Shown: positions 21,898-34,089 of the stretch, piece by piece
Layout: every line of letters begins with the position of its first letter
Numbering within the stretch: position 1 is the stretch's first letter
Assembly: GCA_022385755.1 (NCBI GenBank)
Contig: MU278349.1
Span: 186,001 to 250,000, forward strand
Reading direction: 5' to 3'
Source: Trametopsis cervina
Lineage: Eukaryota; Basidiomycota; Agaricomycetes; Polyporales; Irpicaceae
Length of the DNA stretch: 64,000 nucleotides
Notes under the pieces: generated by a model
What the model was told of the DNA's origin: nothing
What the model saw: only the letters and a program-made list of their open reading frames with translations
Databases searched by the model: none
Position numbers and translations under genes: made by a program

Positions 21898-23736
21898 CTA
21901 CTTAACCCATACTGTAGAACCACCGCTTTGGCTTTGGGAGTAATATTTCTGCCACATCTCTTCCAGCTGGTCTGCAGGGAACCTTTCCCGCACCCCCTCT
22001 GCCCGCTCACGCAACTCCTGTGCGACCGCCGGCCACGTCACCTTTGTCAGTTTCCCTCCTCGCTTCACAATTTCACCATCGACAAAGACTGTGTCGATGT
22101 CTGCGTCGGAGGCATGGAACACGATGCCTTGGAAAGGATCGCGAATGCCCGCCAGGTTGGCGGTCATAGCGTCGAAGATAAGCAGATCAGCTTTCTTCCC
22201 CACCTCGACGGAACCAATCTGATCTGACATGTTCAGAGCCTCTGCGCCCCCGAGTGTGCCGAGGCGGAAAGCGTCCCGAGAGTTGTATTCGTTGTGCATC
22301 GGAGGAGTCTGTTTCGTTTTGTAGATCTTCTCATGGGTCCTGCCTATAACAGTCACAAACAGTAAGCTCACTGCTCCAAATCAAGGCTTTGCGGCTGACT
22401 GTACCTCGTCTGAATTGAAGCGCAATGCGCATCTGGACAAACATATCACCGCTGTTGATAGAAACTGCGTCCTGTCGGTGGTGTCAGAGCCATGTTCGGT
22501 CGAGGAGATCAAAACGTGCTAACCGCTCCCAAACCACACTTCACCCCCCTTTGAACAGCCTCGAAAGCAACCGGCAACCCATGAGCCATACCAAGCTCAT
22601 CGACGGGAGTGGACGCAATTGCGCAACCGTTGCTCTTCATGACTCCCCACATCTCATCGTCAGGTTCGGTATGATCCCATAATTCGTTGCAGTGAGAGAG
22701 GACAATATCTGGACCGAGCAAGCCAGCATCTCGGTATTCGAAAATACGAGGACCTGCAAAGGAAGCAGTTATATCGAGGGCTGTACGGGCTCAGAACAAA
22801 ACCTATATTTACCTTTCACTACGTGCGCTGTGATGATGGCAACTGGTAGGGACCGAGCGAGTGCAACGACTTCTTGGTGAGTCTTGTTATCACCTGCACC
22901 AACAATGTCGTAACTAAAAGCTTTTGAGCACGTTTCACGGACATGGAACCAGGAAGCTCACGCAAGTCCGAGAGTAACACGTCCGTCCTTACTCAGTTTC
23001 CCGCCGTTCCTACTGCCCCACTCTTTCAATTGCGCAACTTGCCATTTGAACGTTTCAACTTCTAAGTCAAAACGAAGCTCGGGGAGAACTTGAGTTGCAC
23101 CGCTCTGACGGGCCGGGCATAGGATCACTCTCGCGCCAGATTTCAGAGTGGCGTCAAGTACAGCCTCGCCGTGCTCCGGCGAGTTGTTAGCGTGGAAGTG
23201 GTCAAGGATGGTCGTCACTCCTGAATGGAGAGCCTCCAGACAACCGGCCAGTTGGCCGATGCGCACTTCATCGACGGTGATGGCGGGCTGGACAGACCTG
23301 TGAACGGATGTTAGATGCATGTCACGACGTCATGAGGAGTGCTGCGTGCCAGGTACTCTTCACAAAGTATTCTGTGAGTAACCAGCTAAGAAATAGAAAT
23401 ATACTATAAATACACGTGAGAGCATGATATATCAGTAAAACCTACTCGTCTTGATTTCCCCTCAACACTGTCATCCATGTATGCCTGTATCGTAGATATA
23501 ACTTTATGTAAGGCGCTGAACGGTAACGGAGATGCTTGCCTATGTGTATCGATGAACCCAGGCGATATCCATTTATTCTTGCAGTCAATAACTTCTACAC
23601 CACTGCTGACGGTAATATCCTCTGCAATGCGAGTGATAGTCGAGCCTTCGACCAAAATGTCCGCTTTATACGACTTTGGCCCGTCCTTCGTCCATGTAGC
23701 GATAACACCGCCTTTGAGGAGATATGCAGTGGACAT
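21898..23736 (-). CDS. TRZ/ATZ-type metal-dependent amidohydrolase (cytosine/guanine deaminase-like)
   Basis: Amidohydrolase-superfamily enzyme that probably deaminates or hydrolyses an N-heterocycle; the substrate cannot be inferred. Starts MSTAYLLKGGVIATW. The metal-binding HxH is in GFIDTHRHTW, formed across a GC-AG intron (23485-23539). Then VLRGNQDDWLLTEYF, GVTTILDHFHANN, YDIVGAGDNKTHQEV, ITAHVVKG, VLSHCNEL, and the late Asp in GLGADAVSINSGDMF. The C-terminal beta domain GSVEVGKKADLLIFD precedes a helical tail ending STVWVK. The join between FVK and SVQPAITVDEV (near 23300) is unresolved: the obvious intron would be only 28 nt. About 470 aa. Same orientation as the aldehyde dehydrogenase upstream. 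Confidence 0.85.
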
Positions 23737-24259
23737 GGTAAACGCTCTGTCAGTGAGAAAGAAAGGCTGATATGTGAGAAGTCTTTAGTGAGCTCCCATA
23801 GCTGTTTTATACCCATGCTCGCAGGCGTTTCAGTAGTGTGTATTCAAAGCCCTATTGAGACGCGGGCAGCAGCCAGCTTGATCGGATGAGCGTGTGACCC
23901 AAAGAGAAGCGGACCTGCTGGACGGCAATGGCGGCCAGACACGCTCCCCGGGGTCATGTGGCCTTTGACAGTACTGTGAGGCTATAAGTAAATCGCACCA
24001 ATAAAGTGGGCATGATGCCGTCACGCTTCAGCGCATACTATTGTATGTCGTATCACAATTTATCTGGATAGCTATTCTTGTACCCGCGCTCGAAGCCGAG
24101 CGATAAGTGAGTACACGCCAATTTCCCCAACTAGATCATAGTGAGCTGAAAAATAGATGCACTACAGTACACGCTGATTATTGCACGCTTGGCATCCTCA
24201 TATGCGACTGAGATACTGTAGCACTCACGATTCATGGACCCAGACGACGAGGTCAGTTC
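23737..24259. other. Intergenic region
   Basis: About 520 bp between co-directional minus-strand genes. No gene seen. Confidence 0.5.
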
Positions 24260-26400
24260 CTAACCGTACCGCTTCGGCTCGGAGCTCTCAGCGAACCAAT
24301 CTTGCACTTCTAGTGTCTCTTCCGTGGAGGCAGTGTTAATGATAGTGGACTTGCTCTGAGAATCTATAAACTGGCGTAATAAGCGAGCCGCTCCTCATTG
24401 AACATTCAGTAGAACACGCACAAGAATCAAATGCTTCCTGCCCGTTTTCCCTGCCAATCCCACTCTCCTTCATTCCACCCCTGATAGTGAGGTCAATACG
24501 TGAGATACCAGCATTATTAGGCCAGTAGACTTACCACGGAGAACTGGGGTCATTCCTATGATGCGTATTCACCCAAACGAGCCCTGCTTCGATTTGGTCA
24601 GAAACACGATGCGCTCTGGACAAGTCCTGGGTCCAGATCCCAGCACCCAAACCGTATTTGGATGCGTTGGCCAAAGCTATGCCATCCTCCTCGGTCTTTG
24701 CTATAGTTAGCACTACTTCATTGCTTGAGTTATTTGCAATTTACTCACAGAGAATTTCTTCACGACTACGACAGGACCAAAGATTTCTTCTCGCCATAGA
24801 TCATCATTTGTGGACACACCCTCGATGACTGTCGGTGGAAAGAAGCTGCCCTTTGAGAAATCGAATTCGTCAAGACGAGACTTCTCAGTCAAGCGCTTTC
24901 CACCAGCAAGGATCTTTCCCGTGCCTTTGCCTTTGCGCTGCACCAGGCTCTCGATACGCTGAAGGCTTTGTGGAGAAATTACGCTCCCCATGGTAGAAGC
25001 GGGATTCAGAGCTGGATACAGTGTACAGTCAGCAGATAAACAGCTACAACAATACGAAGGGAACGCACGGTCACCCATCCTGATCGTAACGCTTTCGACC
25101 TTGTGTAAGAAGTGAGTCATGAACTCGTCATAGATCTCACTCTGGACGATCAGTCGAGTGCCAGAGACGCATGTTTGCCCTGACGCGACGAAAGATGCGA
25201 ATGTAGCACCATTCGCAGCAGCCACCGGATCAGCATCGTTGAATATAACAATCGGAGCCTATTTGAGAATGTTAGGTCACAAGCAAGGCGGGGTATTTCT
25301 TCACACACCTTTCCTCCCAGTTCAGCGGTGAAGCTTGCTAGATTCGCTCCGACGATGCTCCCCAATGCCCGACCCGTTTCGGTCCCCGCCTAAAGTTTGA
25401 CATATAAAATATGGACTTGCCCCGGTGTTAGTGAACTTACAGTGATGTCGACTTTGCGGATAATTGAATTTGACACGATTTCCTTTCCAACAGTCTTCCC
25501 ATATCCCGGAAGGACTGACAAGACGCCGCTAGGTACTGATATTTTTCAGTATAAAGATCTAGTAGCTCAGGTGTTCAACCTACCTCCCTCTTCCTGTGCC
25601 ATCTTAGCAAAAGCTAGGACTGATAATGGCGCCAGCTCGCTCGGTTTAACGATAACTGAGTTACCGGCAGCCAAAGCAGGAGTAATCTTCTTGAGTGCTA
25701 TGAGAAGGGGATGATTGAACGGCTGTGACTGTTCAGTAGAACGAAGCATAGATTTTAAGTTGTACTGACTGTTATCTGGGCAACCACTCCCAGAGGGACC
25801 CGTTGCACATAATTAAGTAGTTTGCCTTGTGTAGGTGCCACATAGTCCTGGCGTGTGCGAAGCAACGCGGCATAGTAATCACTGTATATATGAGATTGAG
25901 ATTTGTCTGGACAAGGTCCATAACAACGTACAGCCATTCAGGGAGCCTGCCCAACTGTGCCTTCATCTCTCGGATTGCGCGACCTGTCTGCATAGATTCC
26001 AGAGCAGCTAGATCACCGATTTGTTCCTCAAGTCTACGAGCAATATTTGAAAGAACCATAGATCGTTTGATAGCTGGAGTTTTGGACCATACGCCTGATC
26101 GAAAAACATCTTGCGCGTTGTTGATAGCGGTGTGTATGTCGTAGGATGATGCTGATGCCACTCTACGCATGTGAGTATGTCTACTGAGCTGGTGTGCATT
26201 CGGAGCTTACTTGCATAGTTCCTCTCCTGTTGCAGGATTATGTACCGGTATTCTGAGGCACCGCTCAGTATCCTCAGCCCTCCACTCGCGAAAGATGCCT
26301 GCACTCACTCGTCCCTGCCACCTGCGTCTGCTTCGAAGTCCGTTTCTGCGAGATGGGCAGCGAATGGTCCGTAGCGAGGAGCTATATTTGAAGTAAACAT
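24260..26400 (-). CDS. Aldehyde dehydrogenase (NAD(P)+-dependent, ALDH superfamily)
   Basis: Oxidises an aldehyde to the acid; substrate not inferable. Visible blocks: [65 protein letters not shown] (general-base Glu), [14 protein letters not shown] (catalytic Cys), [52 protein letters not shown] and [20 protein letters not shown]. It ends [12 protein letters not shown] at 24260. About ten short exons. The 5' end is uncertain: a Met exon at 26400 ([13 protein letters not shown]) does not join in frame to the next exon by an intron of normal size, and a further 5' exon near 26520 is possible. Confidence 0.85.
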
Positions 26401-26852
26401 CTTGATAGACTGCAACGTCGGGATTCAGCTAGGGTCAACCGATAACAGTAAAGGGCGCGTATGTTACAGCAGGAACTCACAGCTATACTAGCTCGGCCTG
26501 GGCGCAGACGCATGTTTTGTTGCCGTAGTAGCTGTGCTTCTTGAAGCTAATTGTTCGTGTTCTTTTGCGCTTTATGCTTGAAATTATCGGTGTCCGGGTA
26601 TACAATATAGTAGTAGCAGTAGCAAGCAAGGCCAAGAGTTCATGCAAGTCACGGCCGGGCCAATTAACTATCCGCCGTCCGTCCCAAAGGAGATATGATG
26701 GCGCATCAAACGCGACACCATATCTGAACACCGCGGGTGCTGTACTTAATAGCTTAAACAAGGTCGCTTGTATGCGTGCTGCCACGACCCACTGAACTGC
26801 GAACGCGTATTTTGCTTGAAAAACGCTCCCCTTGTGTTGCAGCTCACAATAC
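26401..26852. promoter_or_regulatory. Divergent promoter region, ALDH / BTB gene
   Basis: About 450 bp between opposed genes; may contain a 5' exon of the dehydrogenase. A minus-strand frame here has no conserved motif. Confidence 0.4.
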
Positions 26853-29313
26853 ATGTCAGACATCCCGCGACAATCTTCGCCTAGGACGAGTGGTGTGTCG
26901 ATTTCCTCGTCGCCTAGTCGGCCTTCGCCGCTATCACGTCCACACTGGCCGAATTCAACCTACACTGGGACGCACCGTTCCTCTTCGTCAGCATCATCTT
27001 TAACATCTCTAAACTCAACTGCAATGTCTCCAGGAGGCTCTGGCTGGGAGGGCAGGTCAGCTGCAGGAACGCCTTCGCCGTCAGGATTGACGCGAAAGAA
27101 CTCAAATCTGGGTACCGCTTCGGGGGCTACAGTGGCAGATGAGAACACTCGTCATTGGTCTTTCAATGTACGCTTGCTCCTCTTGTGTACGGGACCCTGC
27201 TAAAGAATTATGTATAACACAGGCATTCGAGTGGGTCGTCAGAGATGTACACCGCCTACGCGACCATGTCGAGCTTCCTGAACAAGACGGCGCCACGGCA
27301 GACATCTCCGGTTTTGAAATTTTGAACGAATCTCCTATGCTCGCAGACGGCAAGTTCAAGCTCGAAATAGGTGGGCTTGGTAGAAATTGCTCGCTCATAT
27401 GTCCATGAGCTGAACATCACGCTAGCCAAGCCGTCTATTCCGGAAGCAGGTCCGGCAGCAGGTGCAACGCCGTCGATCAGGACTCAGCCACCTTCACTTT
27501 CTTTATATATCACTTCTGTGATGCTAGAATACGCGCACTCAGATTACGAGATCTCCTCCTCCATGTTCACTGGAATCAAATGCCAGGATGATCGTGTAGG
27601 GGAACGCGGTGCTCGTCCGGATTGGGCATGGGAGTTCTGGCAGAACGATTGGGTATTCAGAGAAGACAGCGAAGTTTGGGGTGTGTACTTTGCTCTTCCT
27701 AACCTTGAAAGTCTGGCTGACGTCGTTAGAATGTCCGCTGCCCACCTTATCATCGCTACTTGAGAACCCCAGGATAAAAGCGACAGATTCGTTCGTGATA
27801 TGCGTACAAATCCACTGCCCTATTGGCCCTTTCTTCCCCCACCAGCCTTCCGCTTCATATGTTCCTAGAAATCTATTGGACGGACTGGAGGCGATGTTGG
27901 ACAACGCGAGTAAGTCGCATCTGTACTGGGATGCTACTCAAACTTAAAGGCCTAACAGATACCGGAGATGTGCAATTTATCTGCCTGGAACGTCGAGAAG
28001 ATGCATCCACACCAGAATCCGCGCCAAGTTCACCTGCAACGGAGATTCCCAGCAACCGCAGGCCACCATCTTCGGCATCCGATTCGTCTACCTCGACTCA
28101 AACTTATGCTCGCAAACGTATCATCTACGCTCATTCTGACATTCTGATCCGGAGATCGGAATATTTCGCGACCATGTTCAACTCCTCGTTCTCTGAGAAC
28201 GCAGCTGGTCCGATATCGTCGGGAGAACGTAAAGTCTATACAGTCGTCGTGGAAGAGGCTGACTTTGTGACAATATTCTGGCTACTCAAGTGGGTATACG
28301 CCAACTGGCTCCTCTTCAGGGAGAACGACAATCCAAAAAATGCGGTGGACGGCATCGGAGAGGGATGGAGCACCAAGTCACTCGATTCGTCTAAAGCGGT
28401 GGACGAATGGGCGTGGACTGTATTCGGCAAAGGAGAAGCCGGGCCCGATGTGTTAGACGTGTTTATGTTTTCTAGTGAGACTCGTAGCGCTGCCAGCGCG
28501 GAAACTATGGGAGACAAAGGCAAGAGATCAACAGCCGCAAACCAGAATCCTTCGTCATCCCGCACGCGGGTACCTCCTTCGCCGAAAGCGCAGACGTCAA
28601 ATGCACTTTCATCAAGTCGGCCACCGCCCTCGCCAACTCGCCGTGTAGTCAGTGGCCCATCGGCGGCCAGTGGCTCTGCGACCCTGACTGTACCAAGCTC
28701 TGGCCCTAAAACCCCTTCGTCTCCCCGTGGCTCCAATGTAGTCCCCCTTCCTGCCCCGATCAATACGTCGAGCTCCGGATTGTCCCCCAACCACCCGCTG
28801 TCACCTCTCAAGCAACGTCAACGCTCGCGTGCGTCGGGCGTGACGGCGGATCCCCACCCTCATCCCACTCCTCCACCACCGCCAGCATCCGCGTTGTCGA
28901 TGTACCAAGTGGCCCATCGTTACACTATGCCGGGCCTCGCCTCACTCTCTCTAGAACACATGATGTCTACGATTACACCCCAATCAAGCTTCGCTCTGCT
29001 CCTTGCATCGACCACTTGGGATGAGCTACATGGTCTGGTGGAGGTCGGTCGATTTGTGGTTAGGTGCTCAAGTTTGTCGCTGACAAGTCATTTCTATCGC
29101 AGGATTATGTCGTAGACAAATGGGACGAAGTCTCAGTCTCAACGGAGTTCGAGCAATGCTGTCAGGAAGTCGCGGCGGGAGAGTGAGTGATAATCTCGGC
29201 TTCAACAGTATTATGGCGAATTGATTGTTTAAAAACGTAGATGGGGCCCCGAAGGAGGCAAGACCTTGATGGCACTGTTTCGACGTCTACGTTCGCCTAT
29301 GAGGCAAAACTAG
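26853..29313 (+). CDS. BTB/POZ domain protein with MATH-like N-terminal region
   Basis: Probable substrate adaptor of a Cul3 ubiquitin ligase. Starts MSDIPRQSSPRTSGVSISSS (disordered, Ser/Pro-rich). A MATH-like beta region follows (FEWVVRDVHRLRDHVE, LSLYITSVMLEYAHSDYEIS, DSFVICVQIHCP). The BTB domain is IIYAHSDILIRRSEYFATMF, then YTVVVEEADFVTIFWLLKWV, interrupted by a long Ser/Pro-rich insert of about 190 residues. It resumes with YQVAHRYTMPGLASLSLEHM and a BACK-like helix SFALLLASTTWDELHGLVED, and ends RRLRSPMRQN. About seven exons. BTB with MATH-like folds is a greatly expanded class in agaricomycetes. The MATH call is weaker than the BTB call. Confidence 0.8.
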
Positions 29314-29606
29314 CGGAGTGGCGAATACCCACATAATGTTACCTATCCTAGTCACAAAATGCTTCGTTCTGCATCTGCATATCTGTTTTACTATTAGAAG
29401 ATAGACTCGCGTAATGGATAAACTCATATAAATCTTCGACGATACGCACAGTATTTTGCATGTCCGGGCGCTTGCGGTTATTGCCGAGTCTCTCAGTACT
29501 CGTGATAAGGATAGGCTTATCCCAAATGTGCCTCGAGATAAACAAACCTAACGTCCCCCCGTCGACATGTGAGCAGCTCTTGCTTTTTACCTCCATCACA
29601 GGCGAT
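29314..29606. other. Intergenic region
   Basis: About 290 bp between two plus-strand genes, nothing further seen. Confidence 0.45.
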
Positions 29607-31022
29607 ATGTTTGCTCTGCGTCTGACTCTCCCTAAGCGATATGTTGCCACCGTTCGCGTGAGCCGGGCACGCAGGACGTTAGCCACAGTAGCCGACGTGA
29701 GTAACCAGAGCCATAGCCACTGTGCTGTTGAATGACCGATAGCTCATTGATTTGAAGGCCCCGTCATTCAAGATACCCCTCATCGACTTCAGCAAGTTTT
29801 TGAATGCTTCCTCTGATGCTGAGAAGCGACAGACCGCAACGGAGGTCGTTAATGGGTTTAAGGAGGTCGGATTCATATACCTGGACAAGCACGGCATCCC
29901 TAGCAGCACAGTTTCAAACGCGTTCCAAAAGGTATGGAGGCCTGCGTGCTTATACACTCGCATACTCTAATTCGCTGCAAACCAGAGTGCTGAGTTCTTT
30001 CGGCTACCCACGGACACCAAGGTCGGTGTGAATGAGGACAGAGTGTTCCAGCCGAGCTGACGCTGGGTGTATAGCAAGGTCTGGCTTGGGAAGATCCCCG
30101 CTCAAATCGTGGCTACGTCGCTATAGGCAGAGAACGCGTTACACAATCCGCCGACGCAGACGAAATTGCACAACTCCGTGCCAAAGCACCCGATTTCAAG
30201 GAAAGCATGGAGATTGGCCGGGACTGGGATGAGACGTGGAAGAACCAATGGCCACAGGAGAGCGATACCCCGCGCTTCAAACAGACCATGCTAGACTTCT
30301 ACGAGACATGCCATCAACTTCATGTCTATGTAATGCGAGCAATTGCCCTCGGACTTGACCTGGAAGAGACCTTTTTCGACAACAAGATAGATCAACAGTG
30401 TCACAACCTGCGTCTGCTCTCGTATCCGCCCATAAAGACGGATCTTCTCCTCGGAGACGGGCAAGCGCGTGCAGGGGCACACTCCGGTGTGTGGTATCGT
30501 GACGACGACCGGTGGAGATTAGCTGATATACCCACAGATTACGGGACGTTGACACTACTGTTCCAGGATTCTGTGAGAATCAGCTGTTCTAGATCACACT
30601 TTAAAGGTTGACTAATCCCTATTTACCGAAGGTCGGTGGTCTAGAAGTACAACACCCGCATACAATGGAATATCAGCCAGCTCCTCCGATAGTAAGTGTC
30701 CTGGAATATAGCTGCTGATCTGCTCACGAAATCCCTATAGCCCAATGCAATTGTTATAAATGCCGGGGACCTCCTTGCCCGCTGGAGTAATGATGTCTTG
30801 CGTTCAACTCTGCATCGCGTCGTGGCCCCACCTGCGAAGAAAATAAGCGACACCGAAGGTATCACGCCGCACCGCCAGTCCATTGCCTTCTTCTGCAACC
30901 CCAATTTCGACGCCGAGATATCATGCCTTCCTAACTGCTCTGGCCCGGACTATGAGCCCAAATACCCTCCCGTAACCACTGAGCAGTACATCGTCGGCAG
31001 ATTGACAGCTACGTATATATGA
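29607..31022 (+). CDS. 2-oxoglutarate/Fe(II)-dependent oxygenase (isopenicillin-N-synthase-like), mitochondrial-type leader
   Basis: Non-haem iron oxygenase of the DIOX/IPNS fold. Exon 1 MFALRLTLPKRYVATVRVSR, then ARRTLATVAD, is a basic presequence that splices in frame to APSFKIPLIDFSKFL. The N-terminal DIOX part reads GFKEVGFIYLDKHGIP and AEFFRLP. The iron site is visible as His and Asp in GAHSDYGTLTLLFQD and His in STLHRVVAPP; the 2OG-binding Arg-x-Ser is RQSIAFF. It ends EQYIVGRLTATYI. About 380 aa, six or seven exons. The substrate is unknown; many fungal members act in secondary metabolism, but no such cluster is visible here. Confidence 0.85.
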
Positions 31023-31073
31023 TAACGTGTTTGGAGAATCACTGTCAATCCTAACGTGTTTGGAGAATCGCTG

Positions 31074-32074
31074 TCAAGCCATGTTTGAGAATAGGAACGG
31101 GGCCTTCTCCTCCTCCGTCCATTGGGTCAGATCCCATATCGGAGGTCCGCGGAGCGGCATGGTGGGCACCTCTTGCAGGTATGTGGTGTACTCCTTCCAC
31201 ACTCGGCTGAGTTTGAAGCTGCGATCGTCCATGTATTCGTCGGCATACCTCTCATCAAACCACCGCTCTGCACCCTCGCCCTCGCCCTCCTCGTCTGCCT
31301 GCGCCTCCTCCGACATAGCCTCGTTCACTTCTTGCTGCTCCTCCTCATCCAGAGTAGCGATCCACTCTTTCAACATATCCTTCTCACGTGCGATGAGTTC
31401 GGGAGGTTTACCATGGAACAGCCTTTTGGCTACCCCACGGAGGACAATGGGGTATTCGGCTTCGACTCTTGAATCTCCCCATTTCGTCGCAAGCTTGAGT
31501 ATGGTCTCCAGATTAGGGAAATTATCGATGTTAAGGTTGCCGTCCTTCTCAAGCCCTCGAAGGACTTTGACGAGAGAAGCGCCCATGAGCTCGTCTGTTA
31601 ACAGAACTCTGTCGCCATCGTTGGCCACTGGACAAGATCGTCAACCACGAGTACACATCCCAATGAAGCAACGTACTCATCCAATCGCCATGCAGATTAT
31701 TTACTGCAATCAGCGCTTCCAACTTGTGATATGCGTCCTCTAATGCCTTCTTCTGGATGCGGCTATGGATACTCCGCAGAGCCCGGTCCACTAGCGAGAG
31801 CTGGCCAAAGGAGAAGAAATCTGTACCACTTGTTAAGGATGTATTCCTGCAACGTGCTGATGCGTACCATTATAAATGTACATGTCGAAGTTGTCTGGGT
31901 TGCAGTTCCATATCTCTTGTGTCCAATCTTCCAAAAGTTCAACCGCTTTCTTAGATAACATCAAACGGTGATTAATAAACTGGTAGCCAGCCGGTATTAG
32001 CGATATCTGGGTGCACTTGTGATCATTCGATACGATATGGCGTGCACAAACAACGGTCTTACTTGCGACGACAT
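31074..32074 (-). CDS. Unrecognised helical protein with acidic middle region
   Basis: Four exons. The simplest start is MSSQ at 32074, spliced to FINHRLMLSKKAVELLEDWT. Then WNCNPDNFDMYIYNDFFSFG, LSLVDRALRSIHSRIQKKAL, EDAYHKLEALIAVNNLHGDW and LLTDELMGASLVKVLRGLEK, an acidic stretch (EEEQQEVNEAMSEEAQADEE) and the C-terminus PPIWDLTQWTEEEKAPFLFS. About 275 aa, mostly helical, no signal or membrane segment. I do not recognise the family. The 3' end lies only 51 bp from the stop of the convergent oxygenase gene. Confidence 0.7.
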
Positions 32075-32638
32075 TTCCAGGCTGTTGTGAGGTCGAGGTA
32101 AAGAGGGGACCCAGCAAGAACCGTGCCCCACGCGCTGAGATCAGCATATAGTCCTGTCTCTGGCAAGAGCGGAGGTCGAAAAGGAGCATCAGATCTTACC
32201 GCTGCAGTTGTCGCCTGACGCGCGCAGTGAAGTACATGACTTGCCTATAATGGCGTATGTTATGTTAAAATGATGGGAGCAGTGCTGTTGCATCACAGTT
32301 CACTTTGCTCTTTTTTCCGGATTTTGTGAAGAATTGTTGCTCTAGCAGCTGCAACTTGTTGCCTGCCCCACCGATGGCTCGCGATCGGCATATTGTGTCA
32401 CGTAGAAGCACCGGTGTCACACTCGCCCGGTATGGCCGACGAATAACAAACGATGTTGCAGTGCACATTCGAGACCACATAGCCCATAGGAACAAATATG
32501 GGATGAGACAACGAAAGATTTGTCACACAGCGTGGGTACCATAACAATGCAAGTGATTTTTGCCATTTCTATACATAAACGCACACAAGCGAAATCAACG
32601 TGTTCTATTATTCACAGTATGTGGTCTGCCAAAACCGC
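32075..32638. other. Intergenic region with an uncertain open frame
   Basis: A minus-strand frame at 32265-32495 reads as a basic leader-like peptide but cannot be joined in phase to the gene downstream. Left unannotated. Confidence 0.4.
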
Positions 32639-33194
32639 TTAGAAACCACTGTACGGTGCATATGCTGCGTATCCTGAAGAGTTGTTGGTGCCATTGCTCG
32701 TCCCATCTGTTCCGTTTGTGCCATTTCCTGTAGCGTCACCCCCTCGAGCATCACCGCTGGTACTCGAACCTCCATCGCCACCGGCTGCGGATGTGCCGTC
32801 GTTTGTTATGGTGCCGCCGCTGAGACGAACGTTTCCACCGTTGGCAGAGCCTGCATCTCCGGAGCTGGCGTCACCTCCGTAGTAGGGACCGTCGGCACCA
32901 GTTGCATCCCCAGAAGTGCTCGTGCCACCCATGCCTCCGCTCGCTATGTTCATGGGTTAAATGGTTTCAAGAGATAACTTGAGTTTGCTCACATGACCCA
33001 TCTGTGTTCATAATCGAGCCAGCACGGCCTGCGTCGATTTCAACGTCGCCACCGTTCGCATCTCCTGCATTGCCCGAGTAAGCCGAGCCGCCCTGAGGCG
33101 TCCGTACTACTAGGCCTGGCACTTGGGGGGTAGGCACGGCAATTGCTTGACCGGCGATGACGGCCAAGAAAGCGATAGCAGAGGTGAAGTACAT
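32639..33194 (-). CDS. Gly/Ser-rich secreted protein with internal repeat
   Basis: Signal peptide MYFTSAIAFLAVIAGQAIA, then VPTPQVPGLVVRTPQGG. One intron after NTDGS. The mature part is almost all Gly, Ser, Asp, Asn, Ala and Thr and contains two copies of a unit: SGNAGDANGGDVEIDAG... and SGDAGSANGGNVRLSGG..., each followed by a TxxxG, GG(T/S)STSGDA stretch. It ends SSGYAAYAPYSGF. About 170 aa with no cysteine in the repeats. Possibly a wall-associated or matrix protein; inference from composition only. Confidence 0.75.
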
Positions 33195-34089
33195 TGTGTA
33201 TGGGGAAAGTGTTTGTGAAAAGATTTGTGAGGGGATGTTGGTGTTGACTTTCAAGGCATTTATCGCTGGATTATATAGCGTTCTGGTTCTCGCACCGCCC
33301 AGGCACTTTCGTGACGTACCTTGACCCTGCATCCTCCGACGGCATGTAAAGAAGCTTCAGCAGGATGCAAAAGAGCTTCCGACCCGTCAATGGACTTGCG
33401 TCGCAGTCCAAAATAGGTCAGCCGCGTATGCGACCGCTGGGAGCCAGACCTCGGTACACCCAAAATAAGAATATGTGGAGGCTCCAGACCGAGTTGCAGG
33501 GGGACGGACGCAGTTAAACAGTGAGCCACTCAGACGGTCTTCCACTGATAAGCGGAAGCAAGGGGTAATGTTGACTTTCGTCCGCTGCCAGTGGGTCGAT
33601 CCCAACCGAACCCAGCCTCGACATAGGAAAGGAGCAGCGCAATAGAATGCACCGATTGTGCTTAATTCCGACCAGTTACTTCTTGGCCAATCAGGTACAC
33701 GCTGAGCAAACCGGCGGGTACGGTTTATTCCAGCGAGCTTTACCAGCGCACTTGAAAGTGCAGTCAAACGTGACGTCAAAACATGTCGGGAATCTGAAAT
33801 TAATGAATTTAAGCCCGTAGATTCAGTCTTTTAAGTCTAGCCCATCGCTTACACTCATGCGAATACTACGCTTGATGGTCAACGCAGGATCATTCGAACT
33901 TCAGGCAACGGTATTCGACATGGTCTATTTGGCTATGTTATGCAGCAGCCCCGGAGTCTAACAATGCCAAACAACACGCCACGATCACATCCGCCTACAT
34001 AGTGGCTGATGCGTGGGTCATTAATTGCGAATAGGCCTGGAAAAGCCAGAACTACGGCAAACAGTTTGGTATCTATCGTCGTGTACGCT
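33195..34089. other. Intergenic region
   Basis: About 900 bp. Left end is the promoter of the Gly/Ser-rich gene. A 130-codon minus-strand frame is not supported by any motif. Confidence 0.45.

Noticed and set aside
28236..28811. 191-codon minus-strand frame over the BTB gene
   Set aside because: Antisense shadow of the Ser/Pro-rich insert.
29607..32074. Secondary-metabolite cluster around the 2OG oxygenase
   Set aside because: No PKS, NRPS, terpene cyclase or transporter nearby; a lone oxygenase does not make a cluster.
32075..32245. Upstream exons of the 31074-32074 gene encoding a leader MYFTARVRRQLQR
   Set aside because: The exon phases do not join; an initiation at MSSQ (32074) with one clean phase-0 intron explains the gene more simply.
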